Shown one piece after another: positions 1 to 10,139 of a DNA stretch of 64,000 nt. Position 1 is the stretch's first letter. Each line of letters starts with the position of its first letter. The stretch comes from Larix kaempferi (Eukaryota > Streptophyta > Pinopsida > Pinales > Pinaceae). The position numbers and the translations under genes were made by a program. Below the pieces are notes generated by a model. That model saw only the letters and a list, made by a program, of their open reading frames with translations, did no database searches and was not told where the DNA came from. The stretch is from contig BSBM01000762.1 in NCBI GenBank assembly GCA_027924585.1, forward strand, positions 9,954,501 through 10,018,500, in the 5' to 3' direction.

Positions 1-2952
1 CTTTTGCTTGACCAGCTCTTCTTCTAAGGTGGTTACTTCAGCCGCAGTGATCTGGAGGATTTCCTCCAGGCTATGTTGATGAACAACAGCTTGGCTGATA
101 AATTGGCGTAGATATTCTACTGTCAATGTGTCCATCCTCTGTACACATTCACTTTCTGCCTAGAGCTCTATACTTAGATTAGATAAATACTGAGCCTTAT
201 CCAAGAAGTCTTCTATCTTTTGAGGCATGGCTATTCTAGAGTTTTCCTGTGTGGTCAAAATTCGGGAGTATATAGTCTTTCACTATTCATAAGTTTTTGA
301 AGTTACGGAGGCCAATTTTAATTCGTAGTCTTTAGAATAATCCAGGGTGCGTATATCTGCCTTGTAATCAACAACATACTTAAGGGGAAGGGTTGATGGG
401 AACCCTGACTTTCCTTCTCTCCATTCGATATGCCTTCTAATCTCCCCACTGATGCATGAGTGTTTCCTCCTCATCCTAGTGGCTTCAACATTTACTTCCT
501 TGACTTTTCCCATGACTATTTTTAGTCTGTATATCTCTTCTGCTATGAGTTCTTTGACTGCATAGGTATTTTTTAGGATTCCACAAGCCTACTAATGGAA
601 GGGTCTGATATCTCCCATTTTGTTGTTTGCTAACTCCAATTGTTGCTCCATTGAGTCATTCTCTCCTTGCAATTTTTCAATGCTCTCTTTCAGGTCATCT
701 AACTCCTAAAGGTTGTCCAATTTATCCGATTTGAGCTTCAAATTCTTCCCTTTAATCTCTACATTTTCATCTTCTAATGTCCTTACCTATAGTGACAAAG
801 CTCTTTCATCTGCCTCTAATCGTTGGAGTGCTCTTTTTAAATCTTCCTTTTGAGATGTGAGAGCATCATTCTTCTCAATCATAATATTTATGTAGTTCTG
901 CTCCTTGACTAAAGCTTCCTGGAGTTGGTGCGCCTTCCCCTTTTATTCATCCAACTTATCTCCCAATATATTAACATTATCTGTAGTTGTTGTAACAATG
1001 GCTATAGAGATAGATGCCAGGATTCTAGCAGCTTCTTCAGTGTTCCGCATGACCGTAGTCTCATGTGTGGTGACAATGTCAGGCCGAAACAGTATTTTCA
1101 GTTTGGAACCTGCTTCCTTGACAATGGTCTTCCTCTTCTTGTTGTAAGAAAAATTTACCCAATTGGAAACTGTGTTGCCTTTATAAGGTGTGAACGGGAC
1201 AATGGGTAGATCCCTTATGGGAGAGTCCATATTCAAGTTTTGCAGGTCTGGTATTTTGGGGTGAATCTCTTCTTGGGATTTCCTTTCTTCCTCTTCCTTC
1301 CTCTTTGCCTCTTCCTCTTGCTCCTTCTTTCTTTTGTTCTCTTCTTCCTGCTTAGCATTAGTTTTTAGACTAATTCTTTCTTCCTCACCTTTTCTCTTTG
1401 CCTCTGCTTCAGCATTGGCTGCTTGGATCTTCAAATTTTCTTCTTCTCTTAATTTATCTTCTTGGATCTTCTTTGCATGTTCCAAAAGCTTCAGCTCTTA
1501 TTCAGAGGGATCCTTGGAGCTTGAGTTGGCTCCTCCTTTGCTTACCTGAAAAATCTGTAGCTCGGCCATATTCTTGATTCCCCTATATGGTTCTTCTTGA
1601 GGATCATAAAAATTGGCATATTCACATGGAGTAGAGTGCTCTTTGCAATGCTGCGCAACTTTTCCTTGTCGATCATTCCTGTGGAAACTCCTTTCTCCAA
1701 AGTGTAAGCTCTTCAATTCTGCAACAAACTCCTTTACAGTCGTGATTCCTGCGAACTTGTAGGAGCCAACATAAAATGGTAAGGGGGGAAAGGTGGCTTT
1801 TTTGGCCTTGTACAAGGTGTTACCCATTCCATCAATGAAGACCTGACCATTTCCTTATGGACTATGTAATCTGTAGCATACTTCGGAAGCACATATGGTG
1901 CTTTAGAACCTCCATACTTTCTTATGTAAGTACCTTCCGGAGAGAAATAGAAATCGCCATACTTTTCCAAGGCTTCCATGGCATTCTTCAATAGACAATT
2001 TGGTTCTTCACGGAATATCATTTCATAATGAAACATGATGAACTCCTCGCAGATGAGCTTCTAGTCCCTCTTGTAATTCTGCGCCCAAAAGATTTTATAG
2101 GCAAGGAATACTGGACCTTCTGCCGAACTCCACATGCATCCCAATTTAGAAAAAATACACTTTGCCATAATACGATCTATGAGATATGAAGCCATATAGA
2201 ATTCTGCCTTTCTTTCCTCTAGCCCTTCTTTATCCATTGTTATTGCTGATGTCAGGCTGTCTGAGAGAATGTCATCCCAATTGAAGATCGTCCCTTTGAA
2301 CGCAACATAATGGACGATCGGGACCCACTATAGCCTAAACATTGTCCCGTTAGGCCTCCCGAAGATTCTTCTTAGCATGAGAGCAATCAGTTTGAAGGGA
2401 GGCCTCAGATTCTGAACTTCATATTCCTCACTATCCTTTTTTCTGATTTGCTTGCCCGTAATTAACATCCTTCTCACCATGTCTAGATTATCCATATGGA
2501 TTTCCTCCAACCATGTGTCATCGAGCCATTGTTGAGCTTTGGGCAGCCTATAGGCTGTTGAGATATAGGATGGGTGAAATGAAGCGAAGGCATTCCCGGT
2601 ACTATCTGCCACAACTCTAGTTACGGTATTGGCATGCTGTAGCACCCACCCGATTACCTCTGAGCACAAGAATATTTCTGGACGTGTGGCTGCTTTGGAT
2701 ATACATGAATTCCTGATGTTTTGATATAGACATTCTTCTTCAAGGATAGCTTCAAGGAAGTCGTGATGCCTTATCATCCGGTAGATGTCACCCCAGTTTA
2801 CTTATGGTGGCACATTCATAGTGCATTTGGTGTCTTGCAATGTTGTTTCCATTCTAGTACTTTCATCGACTACCTTCGTCCTCCTCTTGCCACCTTTGGC
2901 CATAATGGGGTATCCTGCACAGTAATTGACATGAATAATCATGCATGACATA
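1..2952 (-). pseudogene. 3' additional ORF (aORF), copy 1, partial and broken
   Basis: Matches the aORFs at 18,743-21,892 and 32,107-34,337. The start near 2,952 mirrors theirs and gives a basic N-terminus. An in-frame stop in a Val-Pro-Pro-stop context at about 2,800 breaks it. It then continues as pieces at 2,328-2,777 (helical domain), 1,734-2,036 and 1,498-1,827 (middle region, including a conserved Phe-His-Phe-Gly-Glu stretch), and 943-1,485 (Glu/Lys/Arg-rich coiled coil). The C-terminal part is cut by the window edge, roughly 200 bases before the expected stop. Function is unknown. It lies after pol in sense orientation, as accessory genes of Tat and Athila elements do. It is not a host gene, because it occurs in all three A units at the same place. 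Confidence 0.7.
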
Positions 2953-4605
2953 GTGTCTTATAAATCTAAACTAATGTCTGTTAGATGGTCTTTAAAAGAA
3001 TATTTTTTGAGCATGCTCTCTTTATATAAGTGCAGAAACGTAAGAAACATTAATCAGGTTATCCTTATGGTTTCTGTGCTGGTCAAAAAAATTGATGGCT
3101 ACAAGATGAAGGTTGGTCTGGGTGCTCAAGTCCTTAGGATACCGACCGGTGTACGGGCACGGAAGATGTCGAAACATAACAGCCGAGACGCGCATGATTT
3201 GGTGTGAAATGAAAGGCAGATAGAATAGACACAACTTTTAAAACGCAAGATACTCAAGAACAAAAACACCTAAGCCAAGTGTATCCTAGCTTGGGAAAAG
3301 CTGTTAGCCGCGATTAAGATGAAACTTTGCGCCATGTGAATGACAGGATTACCGCATTAACGGGGCCATGGTGGAAGAGGGGAGACTAGGAAACATGATA
3401 CCTTGCGCTAGGTGCTCAAAAGGGTTGACAGATAGATTCTGGGGAATCCTTTGTGGCGAAAAACAATTAAAATGCAGCACTAAACCGTTTGGTAAATAGG
3501 CATATACTTACTTGGAAACTGAACGTGTGATTCCCACGATTATTGAGCGGATAGTGGATGTAAGCCTCTGGATGACAATGGGTGCTTTGGATGCTCAAAT
3601 GGAATGGGAAGATCTTGGAGCGATAAAAATGAATGAAAATGGTAATGGGGTCTCACCCCTATATATGTAATTTGGCACGTGTGGATCATTAATCTAGTGG
3701 TTGAATGCCATTAAACGGGTATTAAGCCTACATACGACCGGGTCATGTCAAAACTTTTTTCCATAAATGCGACCGTCAAGACCGGAAGGTTTATACCAAT
3801 GCTTTCGACTCAAGCGGGAAGAAAAATGAAAACGTTCCGCCATTGCGGGAGAGTGGTGCGAGTGCTTCCATGAATGAGCAATGGATCACGGCGGTTTTAA
3901 ACGAAATCTTCCTCTCCTACGGGAAAGTTATTCAAACTCTTCCGGAAAATGCCAAGGTTTGTCATTACAGACACAATGGGAGTGTCATTCCGAAAGAAAA
4001 AGTTGTAGCATTTACGGCGTATGCAGAACAGTTACATGAAAGCTTCAGCTGTAGAGGAAAGTTTCAACGAGTTTGTTCCACCATGGGCTTGTTTGTTTTA
4101 AATGTTCCGTTCCTTCGAAGTTTTTTAGGTTATTTGTTCCACCACAGTTCAACTATGGTTCTTCTTCCGTGGTTTCGGAATACTTAAGCCAACTCTGCCG
4201 CTTTTTTGGGAAGGTTAGCTGAAAGCTTCCACCAATGCGAGCCAAGAGGATGAGTTTTGTTAGGTCAAAAGAAAAGAAAAGAAAACGAAGGAAAACTTAA
4301 GATTGAAACTAAGTAACAGGATTCCTAAAAGGTGCAAAATGTTTTTTAAAGGCAATCGTAAAAAAGGAGGGTCCCCAATATTTTTTCAAAATCTAAGGGG
4401 GGAAATTGTTTTAATAACAAATGGCGATTCACTGGTGAACACCGATCTCTGAAATAGACTCACCTGAAGTTGGAAAACTCTCAAAGTGTTGATTACATGT
4501 GAAACCGGAGGTCTTCATAGTTCAGTTTCGAAGGATGCATTGATAACTCTCTTCATGATGATGATAAAGGGGAAGGGTAACTTTTGACTCATCTTTCTTT
4601 AAAAC
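2953..4605 (-). other. Spacer between integrase and aORF, copy 1
   Basis: This stretch aligns along its length with 21,893-23,570 and in part with 34,338-35,805. I see no credible coding frame in it; the short frames are not conserved between copies. Relative to copy 2 it has lost about 1 kb near 4,631, where the sequence jumps from the spacer directly into the end of integrase. It holds the TATA-like box annotated separately. Confidence 0.7.
3018..3029 (-). promoter_or_regulatory. Internal TATA-like box upstream of aORF, copy 1
   Basis: On the minus strand the sequence reads TATATAAAGAGAG (plus-strand core 3,021-3,028), about 70 bases before the first aORF ATG. The same box sits at the same distance in copies 2 and 3. 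That it is a promoter is inference; plant TATA boxes usually lie about 30 bases before the start of transcription. Confidence 0.4.
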
Positions 4606-4624
4606 TCTCTTAGGGTCGAACCGG

Positions 4625-5600
4625 GAGTGCATTCCCTTACCATCATGTTGGTGATCCCATTTGAGGACTAAATCCCCTACTTCGAAAGTTCTCTTCCCAT
4701 ATTTTCTTTTATCAAACCATCATTTGACTATGTCTTGGTGATGATGAAAACGTTCTTTGTCCCATTCCCTTGACTCTTCTAGTTTTATAAGAGTATCAAT
4801 TCTAGACTGTAACGATTGACTGTTAGTCCCTCGGTAGGATTGGGATAGCTTCAAGGATGGGAGTAATATGTTCAGAGGGAGGATGTCTTCTTTGGAATAG
4901 ACCAGGTTGAAAGGAGAAGCTCCTAAGGCATTTTTTGGTGTTACCCTATCTGCCCAAAGGGCGGGAGGGAGGGTTGTGTGCCAGCTCCTTTGATTTTCAA
5001 TCACAGTCTTTTTCAGGATTCAGATAAGGTTTTTATTGGTTGATTCAGCTAAACCATTTCCTTGAGGGTAATAATTGGCTGAGTAATGTAATTTGATTCC
5101 CCTTTCAAAAGAGAATTCATTAATTTTTATTGACGAAAAATAAGGTGCATTATAAAAAACTAGGGAAATTGGAACCCCAAACCTGGTTATGATATTCTCT
5201 TCCAAGAAGTTGATGATCGTGTCTTCATTATCTTTCTTTAGGGGAACAGCTTCCACCCATCTCATAAAATAATCTGTAGCGGTTAGAATGTACTGATGCT
5301 GCAACAAAGAGTTGGGGTTTATTTCCCCAATTATATCTATACCCCATTGCTCGAATGGTTCGGTAATGATAACTAGCTGCAAAGGGCGTGCTGCTTTAGG
5401 TAGCTTTCTAGTGCTTCTTTGGCATACATCACAATTCCTGACATAAGCGTGGGAGTCTCTGAAGAGAGTAGGCCAATAGTACCCCGCTCTAAGAATTTTG
5501 TGGGTTGTAGTGTCCCCGGAATAATGTCCTCTGGCAGGTCCGTCATGTAGTTCTTTGACCACATTAATAGCGTCATCCTTTTCTAAACATATGAGATAAA
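4625..5600 (-). pseudogene. Integrase domain, element A copy 1
   Basis: The zinc-binding HHCC pattern is visible: His in ELHDGP, His in RGHYSG, then Cys-Asp-Val-Cys. In the catalytic core, the first Asp (QWGIDIIG) and the final Glu (LAESTN) are present, but the middle Asp is Tyr (LVFYNAP). The spacing from that position to the Glu is 35 residues, the standard DD35E spacing. A stop after about residue 463 of the pol piece separates the C-terminal segment (4,720-5,004). The extreme C-terminus is missing because of a deletion of about 1 kb compared with copy 2. Integrase joins element cDNA to host DNA; this copy could not do so. Confidence 0.85.
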
Positions 5601-5826
5601 TGTCATCATAATTCTTCCTGAAGAGTACTCCTTCAATGATTTGATAAGTTGTTGATTTAAGATGGAGAGCTATCCTTTGCTTCGGACTCCAATGCTCTGG
5701 CAAGTATCCTGACTGTAAGTAATGTACTAGGTCTCTGTACCAAGACTTTGAAGTTGTGAAGATTGAGCACACGTCTATCATATTCAGATCGGCTTCATTC
5801 CTCCAATCTAGCTCTTCGTCAATTTG

Positions 5827-6204
5827 GCTTTGAGTGAGTGACTTACACGGGCCTTGACCTTTAATAATGCTAGCTGGCTTGAATTCTAAGTCATATTCCT
5901 GCAGGGCAGTGACCCAATTCCCTCTTCTTTCTCCCAATTCCTTTTGAACGAAAAGAGTTCTAACAGCGGGATGAGGAACTATGACTCTCGTCCTATTTTT
6001 TAGAATATATGGCCTAAACTGTTTTACTGCTTTGAAGACTGCATATGCTTGTTTATCTGCCACGGGATAGTTCAGTTTAGCGCCTTGAAGACCAGTGCTC
6101 ATAAAAGAAATCGGATATTCATCTCCTGAATCCGTCCTCTGAGTAAGCACAGCTGCGAGAGAGTCTTCAGAAGCGAATGTATACATCATAAAATCCTTAT
6201 CAAA
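5827..6204 (-). pseudogene. Degenerate RNase H next to RT, element A copy 1
   Basis: The fold-level signature of the gypsy RNase H is clear: YTFASEDSLAAVLTQ, then NYPVADKQAYAVFKAVKQF, then VPHPAVRTLF, then IIKGQGPC. All four positions that hold the catalytic acids in active relatives are changed: Asp to Phe in YTFAS, Glu to Gln in DKQ, Asp to Pro in VPH, and Asp to Cys in GQGPC. Copy 2 has the same four replacements, so they precede decay of this copy. The domain is probably structural, like the connection domain of retroviral RT. The open frame continues without a stop from 6,411 through the linker into integrase. Confidence 0.8.
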
Positions 6205-6429
6205 ATCTAGACTTCTTAAGGAAGGTGCTTTAGCTATAGCAGTTTTAATCTCTTTGAATGCATCCTTCTCCAAATTTGTCCATTTAAAATGTACATTCTG
6301 CTTAATCATTTGTTGTAAAGGCTTGATGATCTGGGCGAAATCCATCACAAATCTTCGGACAAAATTTATGGTTCCTAAAAAAGATTGCATAGATTTCTTG
6401 CTGTTGGGCAAGCGAATTTTATGGATAAC

Positions 6430-7310
6430 CTAAATTCTTTCTTGATCTATTGAGATTCCTTCTTTAGAGATGACGTGACCGAGGAGTTTTCCTTCAAGAA
6501 CAGCAAAAATGCTTTTCTTAGGATTTAGCGAAATACCGTACTTCCTACAACGATCAAAGATTTGCTTTATGTGAGAAGTGTGGTCTTCTTTTTTTTTGCA
6601 AAAGACTGTTACATCATCTAGATATACCACTACACATTGACCACCCAGTCCTCGGAAGGCAATGTCCATAGCTCTCTGAAAAGTAGCTCCGACATTATTT
6701 AAGACAAAGGGCACTCTCCGATATGCGAAGGTTCCCCACTTTGTGCGAAAACTGGTTTTGAGTCGGTCTTCCTCCACTACTAGCACTTGGGTGTAACAAG
6801 AAAAACCGTCTAGTAGGGAAAAAAGCTCGGATCCTGACACGATCTACATTATTTACTCCATTGGAGGCACCGGATAGTTGTCTTTATCAGAACCTCTGTT
6901 TAAGTTACGGAAATCTACGCACAACCTAATCTCTCCTGATTTCTTCCACACAGGGACTAGATTAGCCACCCATTCAGAATATCGGACTTTAAAAATGATT
7001 TTGGCATCCAACAACATTTTTCATTCTTTCTGGATTAGAGGTTCAAGCGTTGGATGCATTCTCCTTAGCTGCTGCTGAAAAGCTCTGGCCCCTTCCTTCA
7101 TAGGTATTATGTGTTGAATGATATGGGTATCATATGTTTTCAGATCATCATAGGTCCAAGCGAACACATCTTTATATTGTTGAAAAAGTCTAATGAATCT
7201 GCTTCTTTCTACTGGAGTACAACATTTTCCCAAATTGACATTCTTCGGTTCAGCTTCTGTGCCCAAATTGATCAATTCATTTTGTAGGGTCGAACTGTGG
7301 GTCTTGGAAT
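6430..7310 (-). pseudogene. Reverse transcriptase domain, element A copy 1
   Basis: Recognisable RT blocks in order: SGEIRLCVDFRNLNRG, then LLDGFSCYTQ, then the primer-grip region FQRAMDIAFRGL, and the catalytic box VVVYLDDVTVF (YLDD). The usual Gly in the PFGL block has become Val (VPFVLNNVGATFQ), a likely loss of function. Stops fall between the N-terminal piece (ending at 7,021) and the palm piece (6,430-6,840), and again just before the RNase H. The N-terminal linker contains FAWTYDDLKTYDT. RT copies element RNA into cDNA in the virus-like particle. Confidence 0.85.
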
Positions 7311-7564
7311 TCATTGGTCTTCTGAATTTGTTTTGTAAATCGAATAGGGTTTATAGCGTTCTCAATCCTTTGGGCATAAAGTTACCTTTAACCGTATCTT
7401 TATTTTGTAGACTTGAGTCATGCTCTTCTTCTTCTATGACGACTTCTTGAAAAGCATCTTCATTGGTTAAGAAACTAATGATCTGTGCATCATCGTTGAA
7501 TAGTCTGAAATTTGTGATGTTATCTAGCACGGAAGGCCTAAAAATCAATTCAATAGAACATTTA

Positions 7565-7965
7565 TTATTAGTAGGTACTAATCTGGAAGTAGACATAGCT
7601 AACAGATCGACTACAGCGTTTTGTACTCTTGGGATAGAATTAATGTTAAAAGCATCAAAACACGAGATTAACTTCCAGATTTCTGCTTGATAGCCCTTTA
7701 AATGTGGTGAAAGGCAATGAATCATATTTCTTATTTGTCTAACAACAATTTCAAAATCACCAAAGACTTTCAAAAACTTAACATTAAGACCAATGTATTT
7801 CTTCAATCCTTGAATGAGAGCTTCGTATTCTGCGATATTATTAGTGCATTTAAACTCTAACCTACATGACAAAAAATATTTATTTCTATCAGGATCAATT
7901 AAAATACAACCAGCTCAGTATCCTTCCTGTGTCTTGGAGCCATCAAAGTAAAGAGTCCAAATTAC
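7565..7965 (-). pseudogene. Archaeal-type RNase H (aRNH) placed before RT, copy 1
   Basis: Contains the pattern of the archaeal/bacterial-like RNase H found in Tat elements: YFDGSK at about 7,936-7,953, NNIAEYEALIQGL, FGDFEIVVRQI and NAVVDLLA. These supply the Asp, Glu, Asp and Asp of the active site, all kept. A stop just after the first motif (about 7,912) disrupts it. It lies between protease and RT, whereas the Tat elements I know of carry it after the RT-linked RNase H. The segment is about 99% identical to 28,276-28,671 in copy 2, stop included. Confidence 0.75.
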
Positions 7966-8349
7966 ATTTTCTTTTCTAACTAAGTTAGTTTGATTATTGT
8001 CTAAGTTAGTGGCTAAGTCTACTATATTATAGTCAATGTCATCAGCCTGTGAAAACTGAAGGAGATCAGGCTGTCTATATGAAATATGGCTAACTTCTTC
8101 TGATTTATAGTTTCCAGGTTCAATTTCCAAAAAGTAATTTCCTAAAACTGATGATGAAAAGGCCACTGCTTCATTCTTACCATCCAGCTGAGTAACATTT
8201 TGTTTCATATGTGGCTCCCTCAATATCTTAATCTGATTCTGACGATTTTGATATGGCAACCACAAATGAGACCATTCTGTTGCAAAATAGCCATTAAGTT
8301 TCGCAAACCAGTCCCTACTCAAGATTAGACCGTATGCCTCGGGAATGTC

Positions 8350-8615
8350 GACCACCATTATATCAATAAACTAACATACTCTGGGATCGGATGACAATCT
8401 AATGAGTACATCTTTCATTCCCCCAATAACCTTAACAACAGTGCTCACTAATTATATGATTTGAGATGGGGATGGGATATGCTGCCCATTAATCTTTTTG
8501 CAAATCGACAAAGGCATGACATTTGAGCTAGCACCCGAATCTACCAAACAGTTGTGTACATTGTGATTGAAAATCTCGAAGGTTAAGAGGAAAGGGAGAG
8601 TTTGGGATTTCGATT
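8350..8615 (-). pseudogene. Aspartic protease domain, element A copy 1
   Basis: The active-site motif reads CLVDSGASSNVM on the minus strand, with Asp-Ser-Gly encoded at 8,533-8,541. It follows the gag region and precedes aRNH. Stops and shifts break the frame downstream; the piece at 7,915-8,358 begins with MVVDIPEAYGLILSRDW, the usual C-terminal segment of gypsy proteases (Gly-Leu-Ile-Leu-Ser-Arg-Asp-Trp). Such proteases cut Gag-Pol during particle maturation. Confidence 0.75.
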
Positions 8616-9570
8616 TCCCACCAATACTTGCTTCATTAATTTATGGGTTTTCCTCAGTGTTTTCTACTGAGACAGCTGTTTGCGGATCTAAGGCATCCAT
8701 TAACTTCTTCCTCTGTTGTGGTAAGCTACACATATCGAAAATGGAAATATTTTCATTTTTTTTTATATCCTCGATTATATCATAGCTCATGTCACATCCT
8801 TTCATAGTTGTAGATTGATTTTCTACTTTGCTTGGAGGAGTGTGGGACTGTCTAGTTCTTTTCGAGTTCAGTTCCTTAGTCACTGTAGGGGCGACCACCG
8901 AGCTCATTTTGGGTTGGGGCGGAATAACAGATATATGTTTTCTCAGTATCTGGTTAGACCTAGCTTTGGGTGGTTCTACTGCTGGTTTGGGCAATGGGCC
9001 TTTACTCCGGGTGGTGATGTTGATAGATGATATTTGTATTTCGTCTACAAACTCTTCACAATACAGTTCTTGGGCAGGATTCCAATCCAAAAGAATCATT
9101 GTGGTATCGGGAGTTGGTTGTTCACTGTTGGAAATTTGTTCTTGTTGAGGGTTCATTTGCTCATGTGTTACTTTGTGCATCTAGCGTTTCGTTCATTACT
9201 AAGCTCATCGACTTAATCCATTGTGGGCAGCTCTTTTCTGAGTGTTGTTCTTGGTGGAAAGTGCAGAAGTGGTCCATTGCTATTTCATTTAGATTTAGAG
9301 CAACAGAATTATTGACTGGTGGGATTGGCTATCCGTTGTCTTCTTTCTTTTTATAGAAAGATTTAAAAGGTGGTCTCGAAGAGTTTGTTGTTTTATCTTT
9401 TTCTAGATCTACAATCTTATTGGAGAGTTTCTGCATCATTTTGATGATGTTTTCTAAATATGGTACAGGTTCTTCTTTATCCCTAGTTAACAAAAAAGGT
9501 TTCTTTATGGCCGCTGGCTTCCCCTCTACCTCTAAATCATGTTTCACTATGCTGTCATGTTCTTCTTCTA
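8616..9570 (-). pseudogene. Gag C-terminal part, element A copy 1
   Basis: Continues the gag broken by the copia insertion. It contains a coiled segment (YLENIIKMMQKLSNKIVDLE), then a variant zinc-knuckle-like stretch Cys-x7-His-x4-Cys followed by Pro-Gln-Trp, then a linker with the ITTRSKGPLP motif leading to protease. Stops separate 9,329-9,547 from 8,641-9,180. Gag forms the particle shell and binds RNA. Confidence 0.65.
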
Positions 9571-9575
9571 CCTTC
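9571..9575. repeat. Target-site duplication of element C, left copy
   Basis: CCTTC lies immediately before the 5' LTR and recurs at 16,833-16,837 after the 3' LTR. The uninterrupted site in A copy 2 (near 30,280) reads TACCTTCTTGG with a single CCTTC, confirming insertion. Confidence 0.9.
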
Positions 9576-10127
9576 TGTTGAAATATTGTAACTTCAAAGA
9601 ATATTATATTTGTATATTATTTATTCCGGAGATGTTCCATACCTTCGATGTGATTATACTATAAATCCGGAGATGTTTATTCCTCTGAGTTGGGTGTGGT
9701 AACTAGGGTTATTAGACCCACCATGTGGGCGTCGGCCCAGTTAGTTATAATGGGGTATTTAACCTAATGGTTAAATACGAGCCTACATGTACTTGTGTAA
9801 AATACATATCAGAGTAGTGTATAAATAGAGGAGGTGTGTTCCTCATTTGATACACTCACACACTTGAGGATAGCGCACTTGTGGAGGAGAGGTCTGCTAT
9901 TGTGGAGGAGGATATCATGTCTCAGGGTTTCATCTTTGTATATTGCTGGTCATCTATATTGAGGAAGCTTTGCTGGGTTTTCTACCCCATGATGGTTTCC
10001 CAGGATAAATCTCTGTCTCTTGTGTTTATGCTGTGCTTGTTGTTTCTTCAGTGATCCTGTATATGCTATTATTGTGAAATGGAATGTAATGCTGCTATTT
10101 TCTATCTTAGCATATTGAATTTTAACA
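9576..10127 (+). repeat. 5' LTR of element C
   Basis: Begins TGTTGAAATATTG and ends AATTTTAACA. It matches 16,281-16,832 base for base in length. Differences seen are TGTTG/TGCTG at the start, one C/T and one C/G change inside, and the final CA/TA. Confidence 0.92.
9820..9828 (+). promoter_or_regulatory. TATA box of element C LTR
   Basis: TATAAATAG lies 244 bases into the LTR; the same box is at 16,525-16,533 in the 3' LTR. It fits the plant TATA consensus and would place transcription start near 9,855. Confidence 0.6.
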
Positions 10128-10139
10128 TGGTATCAGAGC
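10128..10139 (+). promoter_or_regulatory. Primer binding site of element C
   Basis: TGGTATCAGAGC directly follows the LTR. This is the standard complement of the 3' end of initiator methionine tRNA used by most plant LTR elements. Confidence 0.9.

Noticed and set aside
3843-4187. Plus-strand frame conserved in part at 22,784-23,011 and 35,229-35,504
   Set aside because: Similarity follows the DNA similarity of the spacer copies; the frame ends at a different place in each, and there is no domain pattern.
9027-9356. Plus-strand frames of 60-110 residues across gag and pol of element A (also 29,494-29,885 and 27,130-27,387)
   Set aside because: Antisense shadows of the minus-strand gag-pol, recurring in each copy at the same offsets.
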